Positions 1 to 6,542 of a stretch of 12,774 nt of DNA are shown in pieces. Where the stretch lies: positions 20,622-33,395 of the forward strand of contig DMER01000168.1 of assembly GCA_003451645.1 (NCBI GenBank), read 5' to 3'. A program made the position numbers and the translations under genes. Below the pieces are notes generated by a model. The model was not told the DNA's origin. It saw only the letters and a program-made list of their open reading frames with translations, and ran no database searches. Positions within the stretch are counted from its first letter, which is position 1; each line of letters starts with the position of its first letter. Origin of the DNA: Alphaproteobacteria bacterium. GTDB taxonomy: Bacteria; Pseudomonadota; Alphaproteobacteria; Micropepsales; Micropepsaceae.

Positions 1-1926
1 GACTACTACCAGCCCGAGGCCTATGTTCCGCGTACGGACACCTATATCGAGAAAGAGTCCTCCATCAACGAACAGATCGACCGCATGCGCCACGCGGCGA
101 CACGTGCGATCCTTGAGCGCGATGATGTGGTGATCGTGGCGAGCGTGAGCTGCATCTATGGTATCGGCTCGGTCGAGACCTATACCGCGATGACCTTCAC
201 CATCAAAGCGGGCAGCCAGATCAGCCGTAACGAGTTGCTCGCCAATCTGGTGGCTCTGCAATACCGCCGCAATGATGCGAGCTTTGTGCGCGGCACCTTC
301 CGTGTGCGCGGCGATACGGTCGAACTGTTCCCCGCCCACTTGGAGGACCGCGCCTGGCGCATCGCCTTGTTTGGCAATGATGTGGAGAGCATCACCGAGT
401 TCGATCCTCTGACGGGCAAGAAGACCGCCGAGATGCCCCAGGTCAAAGTCTATGCGAACTCCCACTATGTGACGCCCAAGCCGACCCTCCAGCAAGCCAT
501 GAAGGGCATCAAGGATGAGTTGCGCCATACGGTCGACCGCTATGTGCAGCAAGGCAAATTGCTTGAGGCCCAGCGCATCGAACAGCGCACGACCTTGGAT
601 CTAGAGATGATGGAGGCGACCGGCTCCTGCCCTGGCATTGAGAATTACTCCCGCTGGCTCACTGGCCGCCAGCCTGGTGAGCCGCCGCCAACCCTGTTCG
701 AATATCTGCCCGACAATGCCCTGGTCTTCGTGGACGAGAGCCATGTCACCATCCCGCAATTGGGCGGCATGTATCGCGGCGACCGGCGGCGCAAGGAGAC
801 CTTGGCCGAATATGGCTTCCGCTTGCCCTCCTGCGTCGATAACCGCCCGCTCAAATTCGAAGAGTGGGACGCGATGCGCACCAATACCGTCTGCGTGTCG
901 GCGACACCCGGCAGTTGGGAGATGGAGCGCGCGGGCGGTGTGTTCGCGGAACAAGTGATCCGCCCGACGGGCCTTATCGACCCGCCGGTGATCATCCGCC
1001 CCGTCGACAGCCAGGTTGACGATCTGGTGGCCGAAGCGCGCGAGACTGCCGCCAAGGGCTACCGCTCACTCGTCACGGTCTTGACTAAAAAGATGGCGGA
1101 GGACCTGACCGAATACCTCCACGAGCAAGGCATCAAGGTGCGCTATATGCACTCCGACGTCGATACGCTGGAGCGCATAGAAATCATCCGCGATTTGCGC
1201 CTTGGCACCTTCGATGTGCTGGTCGGTATCAACCTGCTGCGCGAAGGTCTCGATATTCCGGAATGCGCGCTGGTGGCCATTCTGGACGCCGACAAGGAAG
1301 GGTTCTTGCGTTCGGAAACCTCGCTGATCCAAACCATCGGCCGCGCCGCCCGCAATATCGACGGCCGGGTTATTCTCTATGCTGATCATGTTACCGGCAG
1401 CATGGAACGCGCCATGGCGGAAACCAACCGCCGCCGCGAGAAGCAGCAGGCCTATAATAAGGAGCACGGCATCACGCCCTCCAGCGTGCGCAAATCGATC
1501 GCCGACATTATGAACTCGCCTTATGAGCGCGATCATGTCTTGGTCAAGACGGGCACCGAGAAGGACGCGCCCCTGATCGGGCATAATCTGCGTGCGCATC
1601 TCGATGCGCTGAAGAAAAAGATGGCGGAGAAAGCCGCCAACCTGGAATTCGAAGCCGCCGCCCGCATCCGCGATGAAATCAAAAAGCTCGAAGCGGCCGA
1701 GCTCGCGGTCGCTGACGATCCGTTCGCGCGCCAGTCCGATGTCGACGAAGCGAAGTCGGCGGCCGTCAAACCGAATTACCGCAAGCAAGCAAAGGCGGAG
1801 CCCGTTGCGCCGCGCGAGCCTTACGTCCGCAACATCGATCCCGACCGCCATGGCCGCGACGATCCGTTTGCCAAGCCCGCCAAAAAATCTGGCCCCGCCA
1901 AAAGCTGGCGCGGCAAGCGGCGTTAG
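1..1926 (+). CDS. uvrB: UvrABC system protein B, 3' part (5' end outside window)
   Basis: This is the damage-recognition helicase-like subunit of nucleotide excision repair. It is loaded on DNA by UvrA, opens the damaged site and recruits UvrC for incision. The reading frame is open from base 1, where it encodes [10 protein letters not shown], the second half of the conserved beta-hairpin (about residue 94 in E. coli numbering from memory). The Walker A motif and start codon therefore lie upstream of the window, and 641 residues are visible. The C-terminal helicase lobe is intact, with SATPGSWEM, the [16 protein letters not shown] motif and QTIGRAARN near bases 1330-1356. The C-terminal UVR motif, which contacts UvrC, lies at about bases 1580-1695. 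About 75 residues of charged tail follow, ending SWRGKRR, as in other alphaproteobacterial UvrB proteins. The stop is TAG at 1924-1926. No terminator is visible before the next gene 46 bases downstream, so some read-through is possible. Confidence 0.97.
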   Translation, partial: DYYQPEAYVPRTDTYIEKESSINEQIDRMRHAATRAILERDDVVIVASVSCIYGIGSVETYTAMTFTIKAGSQISRNELLANLVALQYRRNDASFVRGTFRVRGDTVELFPAHLEDRAWRIALFGNDVESITEFDPLTGKKTAEMPQVKVYANSHYVTPKPTLQQAMKGIKDELRHTVDRYVQQGKLLEAQRIEQRTTLDLEMMEATGSCPGIENYSRWLTGRQPGEPPPTLFEYLPDNALVFVDESHVTIPQLGGMYRGDRRRKETLAEYGFRLPSCVDNRPLKFEEWDAMRTNTVCVSATPGSWEMERAGGVFAEQVIRPTGLIDPPVIIRPVDSQVDDLVAEARETAAKGYRSLVTVLTKKMAEDLTEYLHEQGIKVRYMHSDVDTLERIEIIRDLRLGTFDVLVGINLLREGLDIPECALVAILDADKEGFLRSETSLIQTIGRAARNIDGRVILYADHVTGSMERAMAETNRRREKQQAYNKEHGITPSSVRKSIADIMNSPYERDHVLVKTGTEKDAPLIGHNLRAHLDALKKKMAEKAANLEFEAAARIRDEIKKLEAAELAVADDPFARQSDVDEAKSAAVKPNYRKQAKAEPVAPREPYVRNIDPDRHGRDDPFAKPAKKSGPAKSWRGKRR

Positions 1927-1937
1927 CCCCTCGCGCC

Positions 1938-1966
1938 TTGACGATTTGGCTACGCGTAGCTACAAT
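1938..1966 (+). promoter_or_regulatory. Sigma70-type promoter of the toxin-antitoxin operon
   Basis: TTGACG at 1938-1943 and TACAAT at 1961-1966 are separated by exactly 17 bases. Each hexamer matches the consensus at five of six positions. The predicted start, 7 bases after the -10 box, falls on the A of the antitoxin ATG at 1973, which implies a leaderless transcript. No Shine-Dalgarno sequence precedes that ATG, in agreement. The promoter sits in the 46-base gap after uvrB. Confidence 0.72.
1949..1960. promoter_or_regulatory. 12-bp perfect palindrome, probable antitoxin operator
   Basis: GCTACGCGTAGC is a perfect palindrome that fills the 3' end of the spacer and directly abuts the -10 box of the toxin-antitoxin promoter. 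Phd and VapB antitoxins usually repress their own operons by binding palindromes overlapping the promoter, so this is the natural candidate site. The binding itself is inferred. Confidence 0.62.
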
Positions 1967-1972
1967 CTAGCG

Positions 1973-2320
1973 ATGCCAGTCTTTACAATGAAGGATGCGA
2001 AGAACCGTCTGACTGAGCTCGCGCGCTTGGTCGAGCGTGGGGAGCGCGTGGTCGTCACCCGTCATGGCAAGGAAGTCTTGGAACTGGTGCCGCCGCGCAA
2101 GAAGGGGCTCGACATGGAGGCCGGTCAGCGCTGGCTGCAGGAGCATGGCATTTCCGACCCCTTTCCCTACATTGCTCCGGATTTTGATGATCCGTTGCCG
2201 GAGGATTTCCTTATCAAGCCCGTACCGGCCAAATCCGAAAGCGCCTCAAGGCTCAAGACAAAGCGGGTCTCACCAAAGGAATCTGCGCGGACTGCGCGGC
2301 GGAAAACTAAAGCCCGCTAA
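1973..2320 (+). CDS. Phd/VapB-type (Phd/YefM-like) antitoxin
   Basis: This is a predicted antitoxin of a type II toxin-antitoxin pair, 115 residues long. It would neutralise the PIN toxin encoded next to it and repress the operon. Residues 1-45 (start MPVFTMKDAKNRL, then RHGKEVLELVP) match the dimerising, DNA-binding N-terminal fold of Phd/YefM antitoxins. Residues 46-81, rich in acidic, Pro and aromatic residues (DPFPYIAPDFDDPLPEDF), are the likely toxin-binding part. Residues 82-115 form an unusual Lys/Arg-rich tail with 13 basic residues in 34, longer than typical family members. I chose ATG 1973 because it fits the family N-terminus and the promoter; no ribosome binding site is present, consistent with leaderless translation. 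An in-frame ATG at 1988 is a less likely start. The stop TAA shares its last base with the toxin ATG, which indicates translational coupling. Confidence 0.85.
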   Translation: MPVFTMKDAKNRLTELARLVERGERVVVTRHGKEVLELVPPRKKGLDMEAGQRWLQEHGISDPFPYIAPDFDDPLPEDFLIKPVPAKSESASRLKTKRVSPKESARTARRKTKAR

Positions 2321-2703
2321 TGCGCCTCTTGGTCGATACGCACATCTTCATCGCTTTGGGCAGGAAGACCTTGGACAAGGCCTATCCTGTTCAATCCGCC
2401 ATACTCAGCCTATCCGAGAACATTGACGTCAGTGTCGCAAGCTTCTGGGAGATTGCCATCAAGGTTCGCTTGGGCAAGCTTGAGATAGGCGTTGCCTTGA
2501 CAGATTTGGGTCGCGTTGCTTCAGCGAACGGTGTGGGCGTCATTCCTATTGAGGAGCGGCATGTGACGCATCTGCTGCAACCCGAACCAACCGTTCGCGA
2601 CCCCTTTGACCGCCTGCTTCTTGCAGTCGCACAAGTGGACGGGATGCGGCTGGTCACGAACGACCGGGTTTTGGCCAAACATCCTGTAGCCGCGCGATCT
2701 TGA
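2320..2703 (+). CDS. VapC-type PIN-domain ribonuclease toxin
   Basis: This is a predicted toxin of a type II toxin-antitoxin pair, 127 residues, the usual size for a single PIN domain. PIN toxins are Mg2+-dependent RNases that block translation by cutting tRNA or rRNA; the target here is unknown. The acidic active-site residues appear in order: Asp6 in LLVDTHIF, Glu44 in SFWEIAIK, Asp94 and Asp97 in RDPFDRLLLA, and Asp115 in TNDRVL. The toxin therefore looks catalytically intact. The start ATG at 2320 overlaps the antitoxin stop by one base (TAATG) and has no strong Shine-Dalgarno of its own, so it probably depends on coupled translation. The order antitoxin-toxin is the usual one. The gene ends 37 bases before the midpoint of a hairpin shared with the convergent gene downstream. 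Confidence 0.9.
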   Translation: MRLLVDTHIFIALGRKTLDKAYPVQSAILSLSENIDVSVASFWEIAIKVRLGKLEIGVALTDLGRVASANGVGVIPIEERHVTHLLQPEPTVRDPFDRLLLAVAQVDGMRLVTNDRVLAKHPVAARS

Positions 2704-2714
2704 GCAAAACAATA

Positions 2715-2740
2715 CCCCCTTGCGTGCCAGCGCAAGGGGG
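2715..2740 (-). terminator. Intrinsic terminator hairpin between convergent genes
   Basis: A perfect 10-bp stem (CCCCCTTGCG/CGCAAGGGGG) encloses a 6-base loop, TGCCAG. Read on the minus strand it is followed by TATTGTTTTG, a moderate U-tract, so it most likely ends the membrane-protein transcript from 3374. On the plus strand there is no U-tract after the stem, so termination of the toxin transcript there would be weaker. Confidence 0.6.
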
Positions 2741-2774
2741 CATCCGTCCGCACGCCTGACGAAGGGTCAGAGCA

Positions 2775-3374
2775 TCACCCCTCCTCCTCCGGATTGCGGC
2801 CACGATTGCGCGAGAAGAAGTTGCGCTCTGCCTCATACTTCGCCACCCGCCCGATGATCTTGGGCCAGAAGTGGCGCATATCGCGGCTGACGATGCCGAG
2901 AAGGCTGACCGCCACAAGGAAGAAAATCACGCCAGCAATGATGAGGGTGGTCAAGCTGAACTGGCTGATGAAATCCGTCCCGAATGCCAGCCATCCCATG
3001 CCAAACAGCACGAGCCCAATTACAAAGATCCGCAAGATGATTGCGTAGCTGGAGTGGAAGGAGTTGGACACATCCCGGAACAAGTGGTCGCGGTTATTCT
3101 CCTCCAGGACCGCCAGAAGGCCGTTATACTCCCGCTCGTGATGCCAGTTGCTGAACATGCCGCGCATCACTAGGAGAAAAAACAATGCGCCACCCACAAC
3201 AACCAGAACAATTGTCGTGTCGTCTTTCTCAGAAATATTTCGTAGTGGAGCTTTGTAACTCGACGCCACGTCCTGAAACGATTCAGAGAGTGACATCAGT
3301 ATTCTACCGCGCTCATTGGTTTGAAAGATGAAAAGGCCGAAGATCGCCAGGATCGTGAACAAGAAGACTCTCAT
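2775..3374 (-). CDS. Predicted four-helix inner-membrane protein, function unknown
   Basis: I do not recognise this 199-residue protein. Four hydrophobic segments are visible, at about residues 2-18, 53-70, 110-131 and 141-162. The first could be an uncleaved signal anchor. The loop at 71-109 is hydrophilic and rich in His, Glu and Asn (FSNWHHEREYNGL and EENNRDHLF). The C-terminus from 163 is basic (RDMRHFW, then SRNRGRNP) and probably cytoplasmic, ending in EEEG. There are no Cys residues and no enzyme motif I can name. The ATG at 3374 is supported by a GGGGG ribosome-binding stretch about 8 bases upstream. An internal ATG at Met27 is possible but lacks such support. The gene stands alone, converging on the toxin-antitoxin pair and divergent from the unknown protein at 3933. 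Its product is an envelope protein by prediction only. Confidence 0.72.
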   Translation of the reverse strand: MRVFLFTILAIFGLFIFQTNERGRILMSLSESFQDVASSYKAPLRNISEKDDTTIVLVVVGGALFFLLVMRGMFSNWHHEREYNGLLAVLEENNRDHLFRDVSNSFHSSYAIILRIFVIGLVLFGMGWLAFGTDFISQFSLTTLIIAGVIFFLVAVSLLGIVSRDMRHFWPKIIGRVAKYEAERNFFSRNRGRNPEEEG

Positions 3375-3612
3375 GTCAAACCCCCATTTAACAATTAGAG
3401 TTACTCTGTACTGCTGAGCTCCATTGCATCAACTCTGATCACATACTTTGTTCAGCCAGCCTAAGTTACCAAAATGGCAAGATTACGCATTAACTATCAA
3501 ACGTTGTTTTTGGGAATCTTGCGCCTCACCTGTCGCCGGCCGGTGCCTAATTCGCTTTGCGATGCCTAGACCGGTGTAAAGAATCGCTCATCACACAACT
3601 TGCGCCACTGAC

Positions 3613-3630
3613 GCGCGACCATTTTCGCGC
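3613..3630. repeat. Inverted repeat, 6-bp arms
   Basis: GCGCGA (3613-3618) and TCGCGC (3625-3630) are perfect inverted arms around a 6-base spacer CCATTT. Such a site could bind a dimeric regulator or form a small hairpin. No U-tract follows on either strand, so it is not a terminator. Short GC-rich arms can also arise by chance. Confidence 0.3.
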
Positions 3631-3730
3631 CCGGTGACTTCCGCGCTATTTCACATTCTTTTTGCGCGTAACTTCGACGAACTACACCAGACTGTTCAAA
3701 AATCTGAATCGCGCACCGGGGATTTGCGTG

Positions 3731-3790
3731 GAACGACATTTTTCACTCATTCGGAGACTTTTTGTCCGATCTCGGAACTTTTTGCCCGAT
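3731..3790 (+). repeat. Three degenerate 20-bp tandem units with phased T5 tracts
   Basis: Two clear units, CGGAGACTTTTTGTCCGAT (3752-3770) and CGGAACTTTTTGCCCGAT (3773-3790), are near copies. A third, weaker unit precedes them (GAACGACATTTTTCACTCAT, 3731-3750). The T5 tracts start at 3739, 3759 and 3779, exactly 20 bases apart, or about two helical turns. Another T5 lies at 3659, four periods further upstream. They end about 20 bases before a candidate -35 box. This could be bent DNA or an array of regulator sites for the gene at 3933. Confidence 0.5.
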
Positions 3791-3802
3791 GTAGGCCAGT
3801 GT

Positions 3803-3832
3803 TTGACCTGATACGCGTCTTTGGTGTATCCA
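3803..3832 (+). promoter_or_regulatory. Candidate promoter of the 385-residue unknown gene
   Basis: TTGACC (3803-3808) matches the -35 consensus at five of six positions. An 18-base spacer leads to TATCCA (3827-3832), a weak -10. The inverted arms GATAC (3810-3814) and GTATC (3826-3830) lie within this stretch and could be an operator. The start site would be near 3839, leaving a leader of about 95 bases. Confidence 0.35.
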
Positions 3833-3932
3833 ATTGCCGTATTGGAGCTTTCAGACGAATTCTGCTCCTGAAGAGCCGAAATCTGCGTTGGTCTGACAAA
3901 AAGGAATAACGACGGCAAGAAGGAACCAGAGC

Positions 3933-5090
3933 GTGCCAATTCTAGACGAGCGGCAGCGGGCCTTGGGCTTACTCGCAATGGCTGTTTTGAACCGGTGCGA
4001 CACAAACCAAAAGAGCATGCTCCACGACTTAGATGCTCTTTTTGTAGGCGAAGGAGGCTTTCCCAAGAAAAAGCTCACGCCCTTCCTAAAGGGAGCGGAA
4101 GCTTTGCCGGCTCCCGCCACAGAGGCCATGGCGCAGCTGCTGCGCCGGTGGCTTACGCCGGGCACCAAGGAAAGCGCCCCGATTGAACCAGACCTCCCTG
4201 CTCTTGCGCCGATCATGGACGCTGCGGGCCTGCAGATTGTCGAGCGCCAAGACGTTTTGGACTTGCGTCCCATTGACCGGGAGTTTTTGCGGGCGCTGCA
4301 TATAAAGGGCGATCATAAGAACCCGCGACACCTGCTTGAGCAGATTGAAGGCTTCTGGTTCGTGATCCGTTTTTCAACTGGGGATGCTCCTGACATGGTC
4401 GGCACCATGTTCAACGTGGCACTTTTGAGCATTCATCCATTGCGCTTTATGAGTGAACGCGCAGGACCCGAAAACTCCATTGTCTATCGCAGCCATCAGA
4501 CACTCGTGCCGCACTTCACATTGCGAGCCCGATTTGGGGCCGGAGCGGCCCGAAGCACCGCGCAGCGGTCGCAAATCTATCGAGGCCGGCTTCTTGAGCC
4601 CGACCGCGCGATCAACTTTGTTGGCAACCGCACCGAGACCGCCAAAATGTTTGCCATGGAATGGTGGCCTCCCCGCGCCGGACCAGTGCCACCGCATGCG
4701 GTGGACGCCCATGGTATTGTCACCACCGGAAACTCTTTGGATGGCACGGTCACAGGGCCTGTCAGCGCTTGCCACATCCCCTATCCGGCGCCGGTGCGGC
4801 AACGCATCTCCGAGATGCAGCCCCGCAATGGCGACGCCCCGCCCAACAAGTCTTTGTCGCATGAGTTGAGACAACTGCGCAAAGAGCTGGAACATTTTAT
4901 CGGCAGCTACAGCGAAGACGACATCTTGAAAACACTCCGAGCGCCACATCAGAGCAAGGCACTGGGACAAGCCGTCGCCCTATGCGATCCAGAAGCCTTG
5001 ACGCGCGCCCTCGCTTATTTGCATGACTCCCGAACGCGCCTGCAAAATGGCCAATTTGGCGGCAATTATCAGGTTCGCGCGTTTGATTGA
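3933..5090 (+). CDS. Hypothetical protein, possible regulator with HTH-like N-terminus
   Basis: I do not recognise this 385-residue protein. It has no signal peptide or membrane segment, so it is probably cytoplasmic. Residues 1-75 are helical in character, and the segment KKKLTPFLKGAEALPAPATE then AMAQLLRRW (45-73) loosely resembles the turn and recognition region of XRE-type helix-turn-helix domains. Residues 138-285 look beta-rich: FWFVIRF at 141-147, SIVYRSHQTL at 182-191, YRGRLLEP at 216-223, FVGNRTET at 229-236 and a Gly-rich stretch at 261-280. They may form a ligand-binding or sensor fold. Residues 306-372 are helical again. The start is GTG at 3933, chosen for the AAGAAGGA ribosome binding site at 3917-3924, 8 bases upstream. 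An in-frame ATG at 3978 lacks this. The gene converges on the channel gene, with 9 bases between stop codons. A DNA-binding role is an inference from weak similarity only. Confidence 0.75.
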   Translation: MPILDERQRALGLLAMAVLNRCDTNQKSMLHDLDALFVGEGGFPKKKLTPFLKGAEALPAPATEAMAQLLRRWLTPGTKESAPIEPDLPALAPIMDAAGLQIVERQDVLDLRPIDREFLRALHIKGDHKNPRHLLEQIEGFWFVIRFSTGDAPDMVGTMFNVALLSIHPLRFMSERAGPENSIVYRSHQTLVPHFTLRARFGAGAARSTAQRSQIYRGRLLEPDRAINFVGNRTETAKMFAMEWWPPRAGPVPPHAVDAHGIVTTGNSLDGTVTGPVSACHIPYPAPVRQRISEMQPRNGDAPPNKSLSHELRQLRKELEHFIGSYSEDDILKTLRAPHQSKALGQAVALCDPEALTRALAYLHDSRTRLQNGQFGGNYQVRAFD

Positions 5091-5099
5091 CGCCTGCGC

Positions 5100-5867
5100 C
5101 TAATCACGGTGCGGCCGGTGCATCGCTGTCCCGCAATGCCTGCAATGCAGCGCGTCCGCTTCATGTTCCAGAAGCCCGCACTCCTTGCACCGCCAATGCA
5201 CCCGGCGCGACCGGAACAGCGCGCTTGCCAGCTGCAAAAACAGCGTTACACCCAGCAGCATTATGACAACGCTGATCAGCTGGCCATGTGATCCCACAAG
5301 CGTAATGTCGCCAAAGCCGGTCGTGGTCAGGGCCGTGACCGTGAAGTACAGAGCATCGCTGTAGTTCTGGATTTTCGGATTGATCGTGTGCTGTGTCTCA
5401 TAGACGAGCGCCGTCATCAGAAACAAGAAGACCAACAGATTGACGCCCGCATTGAGTGCGGCCGGATTATCCCTGAAGAACGAAATATCGGCCCGCAGCT
5501 GGCGCAGGAAACGATAGGATGTGAGCACACGCGTGATGCGCAAGGCGCGCAGGAACGCGAAGTTCTGACCGATCAGCGGCAAGATCAGCGACAAGATCAC
5601 GATGATGTCGATGGCGCTCTGCGGATGGACCAATTCCTTGCTGCGCGGCTCGGCGGACCAGATGCGCAAGCCGAACTCCACGATCAGAATCGCGCCGATG
5701 ATCCCGTCAACAGCCTCCATCCAAGATTCTCGTGGCAAAAACGACGACGCCACGATGTAAAAGAGCACCAGGAAATCGAATGCCACGAGCCCGAAGACAA
5801 AGATGCGCCCGCTCCCCCGCGCCCCTTGATATAGCTCCCGGACGGTTTGTCGTAGTGACTGAGCCAT
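5100..5867 (-). CDS. Voltage-sensor-type potassium channel with C-terminal zinc ribbon
   Basis: This is a predicted six-helix ion transporter of 255 residues in the inner membrane. S1 lies near 22-42, S2 near 55-70 and S3 near 84-100. S4 carries Arg at 107, 110, 113, 119, 122 and 125, the every-third-residue spacing of voltage sensors, with Thr at 116. S5 lies near 138-156 and S6 near 194-216. The pore loop holds TTTGFGD (181-187), a GFG variant of the potassium selectivity filter, so K+ is the likely ion. The C-terminus adds CKEC at 227-230 and CRHC at 242-245, a four-Cys zinc-ribbon pattern facing the cytoplasm. I chose ATG 5867. A TTG at 5903 would add 12 residues but has no ribosome binding site; the site before the ATG is also weak. 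The gene is divergent from the GST gene, 53 bases away. Its role is probably membrane potential or K+ homeostasis. Confidence 0.88.
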   Translation of the reverse strand: MAQSLRQTVRELYQGARGSGRIFVFGLVAFDFLVLFYIVASSFLPRESWMEAVDGIIGAILIVEFGLRIWSAEPRSKELVHPQSAIDIIVILSLILPLIGQNFAFLRALRITRVLTSYRFLRQLRADISFFRDNPAALNAGVNLLVFLFLMTALVYETQHTINPKIQNYSDALYFTVTALTTTGFGDITLVGSHGQLISVVIMLLGVTLFLQLASALFRSRRVHWRCKECGLLEHEADALHCRHCGTAMHRPHRD

Positions 5868-5920
5868 TGCGCCCAACCAAGCAAGTGGCGCGCACAATTG
5901 CAACGTGAAAGGACAACGCG

Positions 5921-6535
5921 ATGCACACCCTCTACCAATTCCACCTTTCGGGGAACTGCTACAAAGTACGCCTCACCGCGCGCCACGCCAGCATCCCCAT
6001 TGCGCTGCAGGATGTGGACATCATCGGCGGCGAGACCCGCGGGCACGCCTTCCTCAAGCTCAACCCCAACGGCCGGGTTCCCACGCTGGTGCTGGAGGAC
6101 GGCAGGGCTCTGCCCGAATCCAACGCCATCATGTGGTTCCTCGCCGAGGACACCGCCCTTCTGCCTGCGGACAAATGGGCCCGCGCGCAGATCCTGCAAT
6201 GGCTGTTCTTTGAGCAGTATAGCCACGAGCCCTATATCGCCACGCGCCGCTATTGGGTTGCTTTTGCCCCGCTTGAGGCGCGCAAGACCAAAGACCACAT
6301 GCTCCAGCCTTGGCTCGATGGCGGTTATGCAGCCCTCGGCGTGATGGAGCAGCATCTGGCGGCGCAGGATTGGTTCGCGGCCGGCCAATTCACCATCGCC
6401 GACATCGCGCTCTATGCCTACACGCATGTCGCTCATGAAGGCGGGTTTGACCTGAAGCCCTACCCTGCGGTCTTGCGCTGGCTTGACCGGGTCGCGCGCC
6501 AGCCTGGGCACATGACGATCGCGGCCCGCGCCTAA
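5921..6535 (+). CDS. Glutathione S-transferase family protein
   Basis: This is a predicted cytoplasmic glutathione transferase of 204 residues, the normal two-domain length. The thioredoxin-like N-terminal domain (1-80) shows SGNCYKVRL (10-18), where Ser10 or Cys13 could activate glutathione. It also has NPNGRVPTL (49-57) with the cis-Pro at 54, and LPESNAI (64-70), whose Glu-Ser pair binds the gamma-glutamyl group. The helical C-terminal domain (85-204) has the N-capping box TIAD (158-161) within FTIADIALYAYTH. The physiological substrate cannot be told from sequence; detoxification of electrophiles is the usual role. The start ATG 5921 follows AAAGGA (5908-5913) at a 7-base spacing. The gene is divergent from the channel and nearly abuts the convergent hydrolase, with stops 8 bases apart. 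No terminator is visible in that gap. Confidence 0.93.
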   Translation: MHTLYQFHLSGNCYKVRLTARHASIPIALQDVDIIGGETRGHAFLKLNPNGRVPTLVLEDGRALPESNAIMWFLAEDTALLPADKWARAQILQWLFFEQYSHEPYIATRRYWVAFAPLEARKTKDHMLQPWLDGGYAALGVMEQHLAAQDWFAAGQFTIADIALYAYTHVAHEGGFDLKPYPAVLRWLDRVARQPGHMTIAARA

Positions 6536-6542
6536 ACCTGCG

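Larger units (their letters stand above)
3375..3932. other. Long AT-richer intergenic region between divergent genes
   Basis: About 560 bases without a convincing gene; one sampled line (3421-3480) is 26/60 G+C. An open frame at 3634-3909 has a GTG start without a ribosome binding site and a low-complexity product, so I do not call it. The region holds an 11-base odd palindrome (AGAGT-T-ACTCT, 3397-3407) near the membrane-protein start, an inverted repeat at 3613-3630, T5 tracts phased by 20 bases at 3739-3783, and a candidate promoter at 3803-3832. It probably contains the promoters of both flanking genes. Confidence 0.6.

Noticed and set aside
1066..1851. 261-codon open frame antisense to uvrB
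   Set aside because: It is fully explained as a shadow of GC-rich uvrB coding sequence; uvrB itself is unmistakable on the other strand.
3634..3909. Open frame of 91 codons on the plus strand in the long intergenic region
   Set aside because: GTG start with no ribosome binding site, product without family features, and the frame runs through phased T-tract repeats and a candidate promoter.
4374..4970. 198-codon open frame antisense to the unknown gene at 3933
   Set aside because: The plus-strand frame has a well-placed AAGAAGGA site and a full-length coherent protein; the antisense frame has no start support.
5868..5903. N-terminal extension of the channel gene to a TTG codon at 5903
   Set aside because: No ribosome binding site before the TTG; the family normally begins with a short cytoplasmic helix such as the one starting at ATG 5867.
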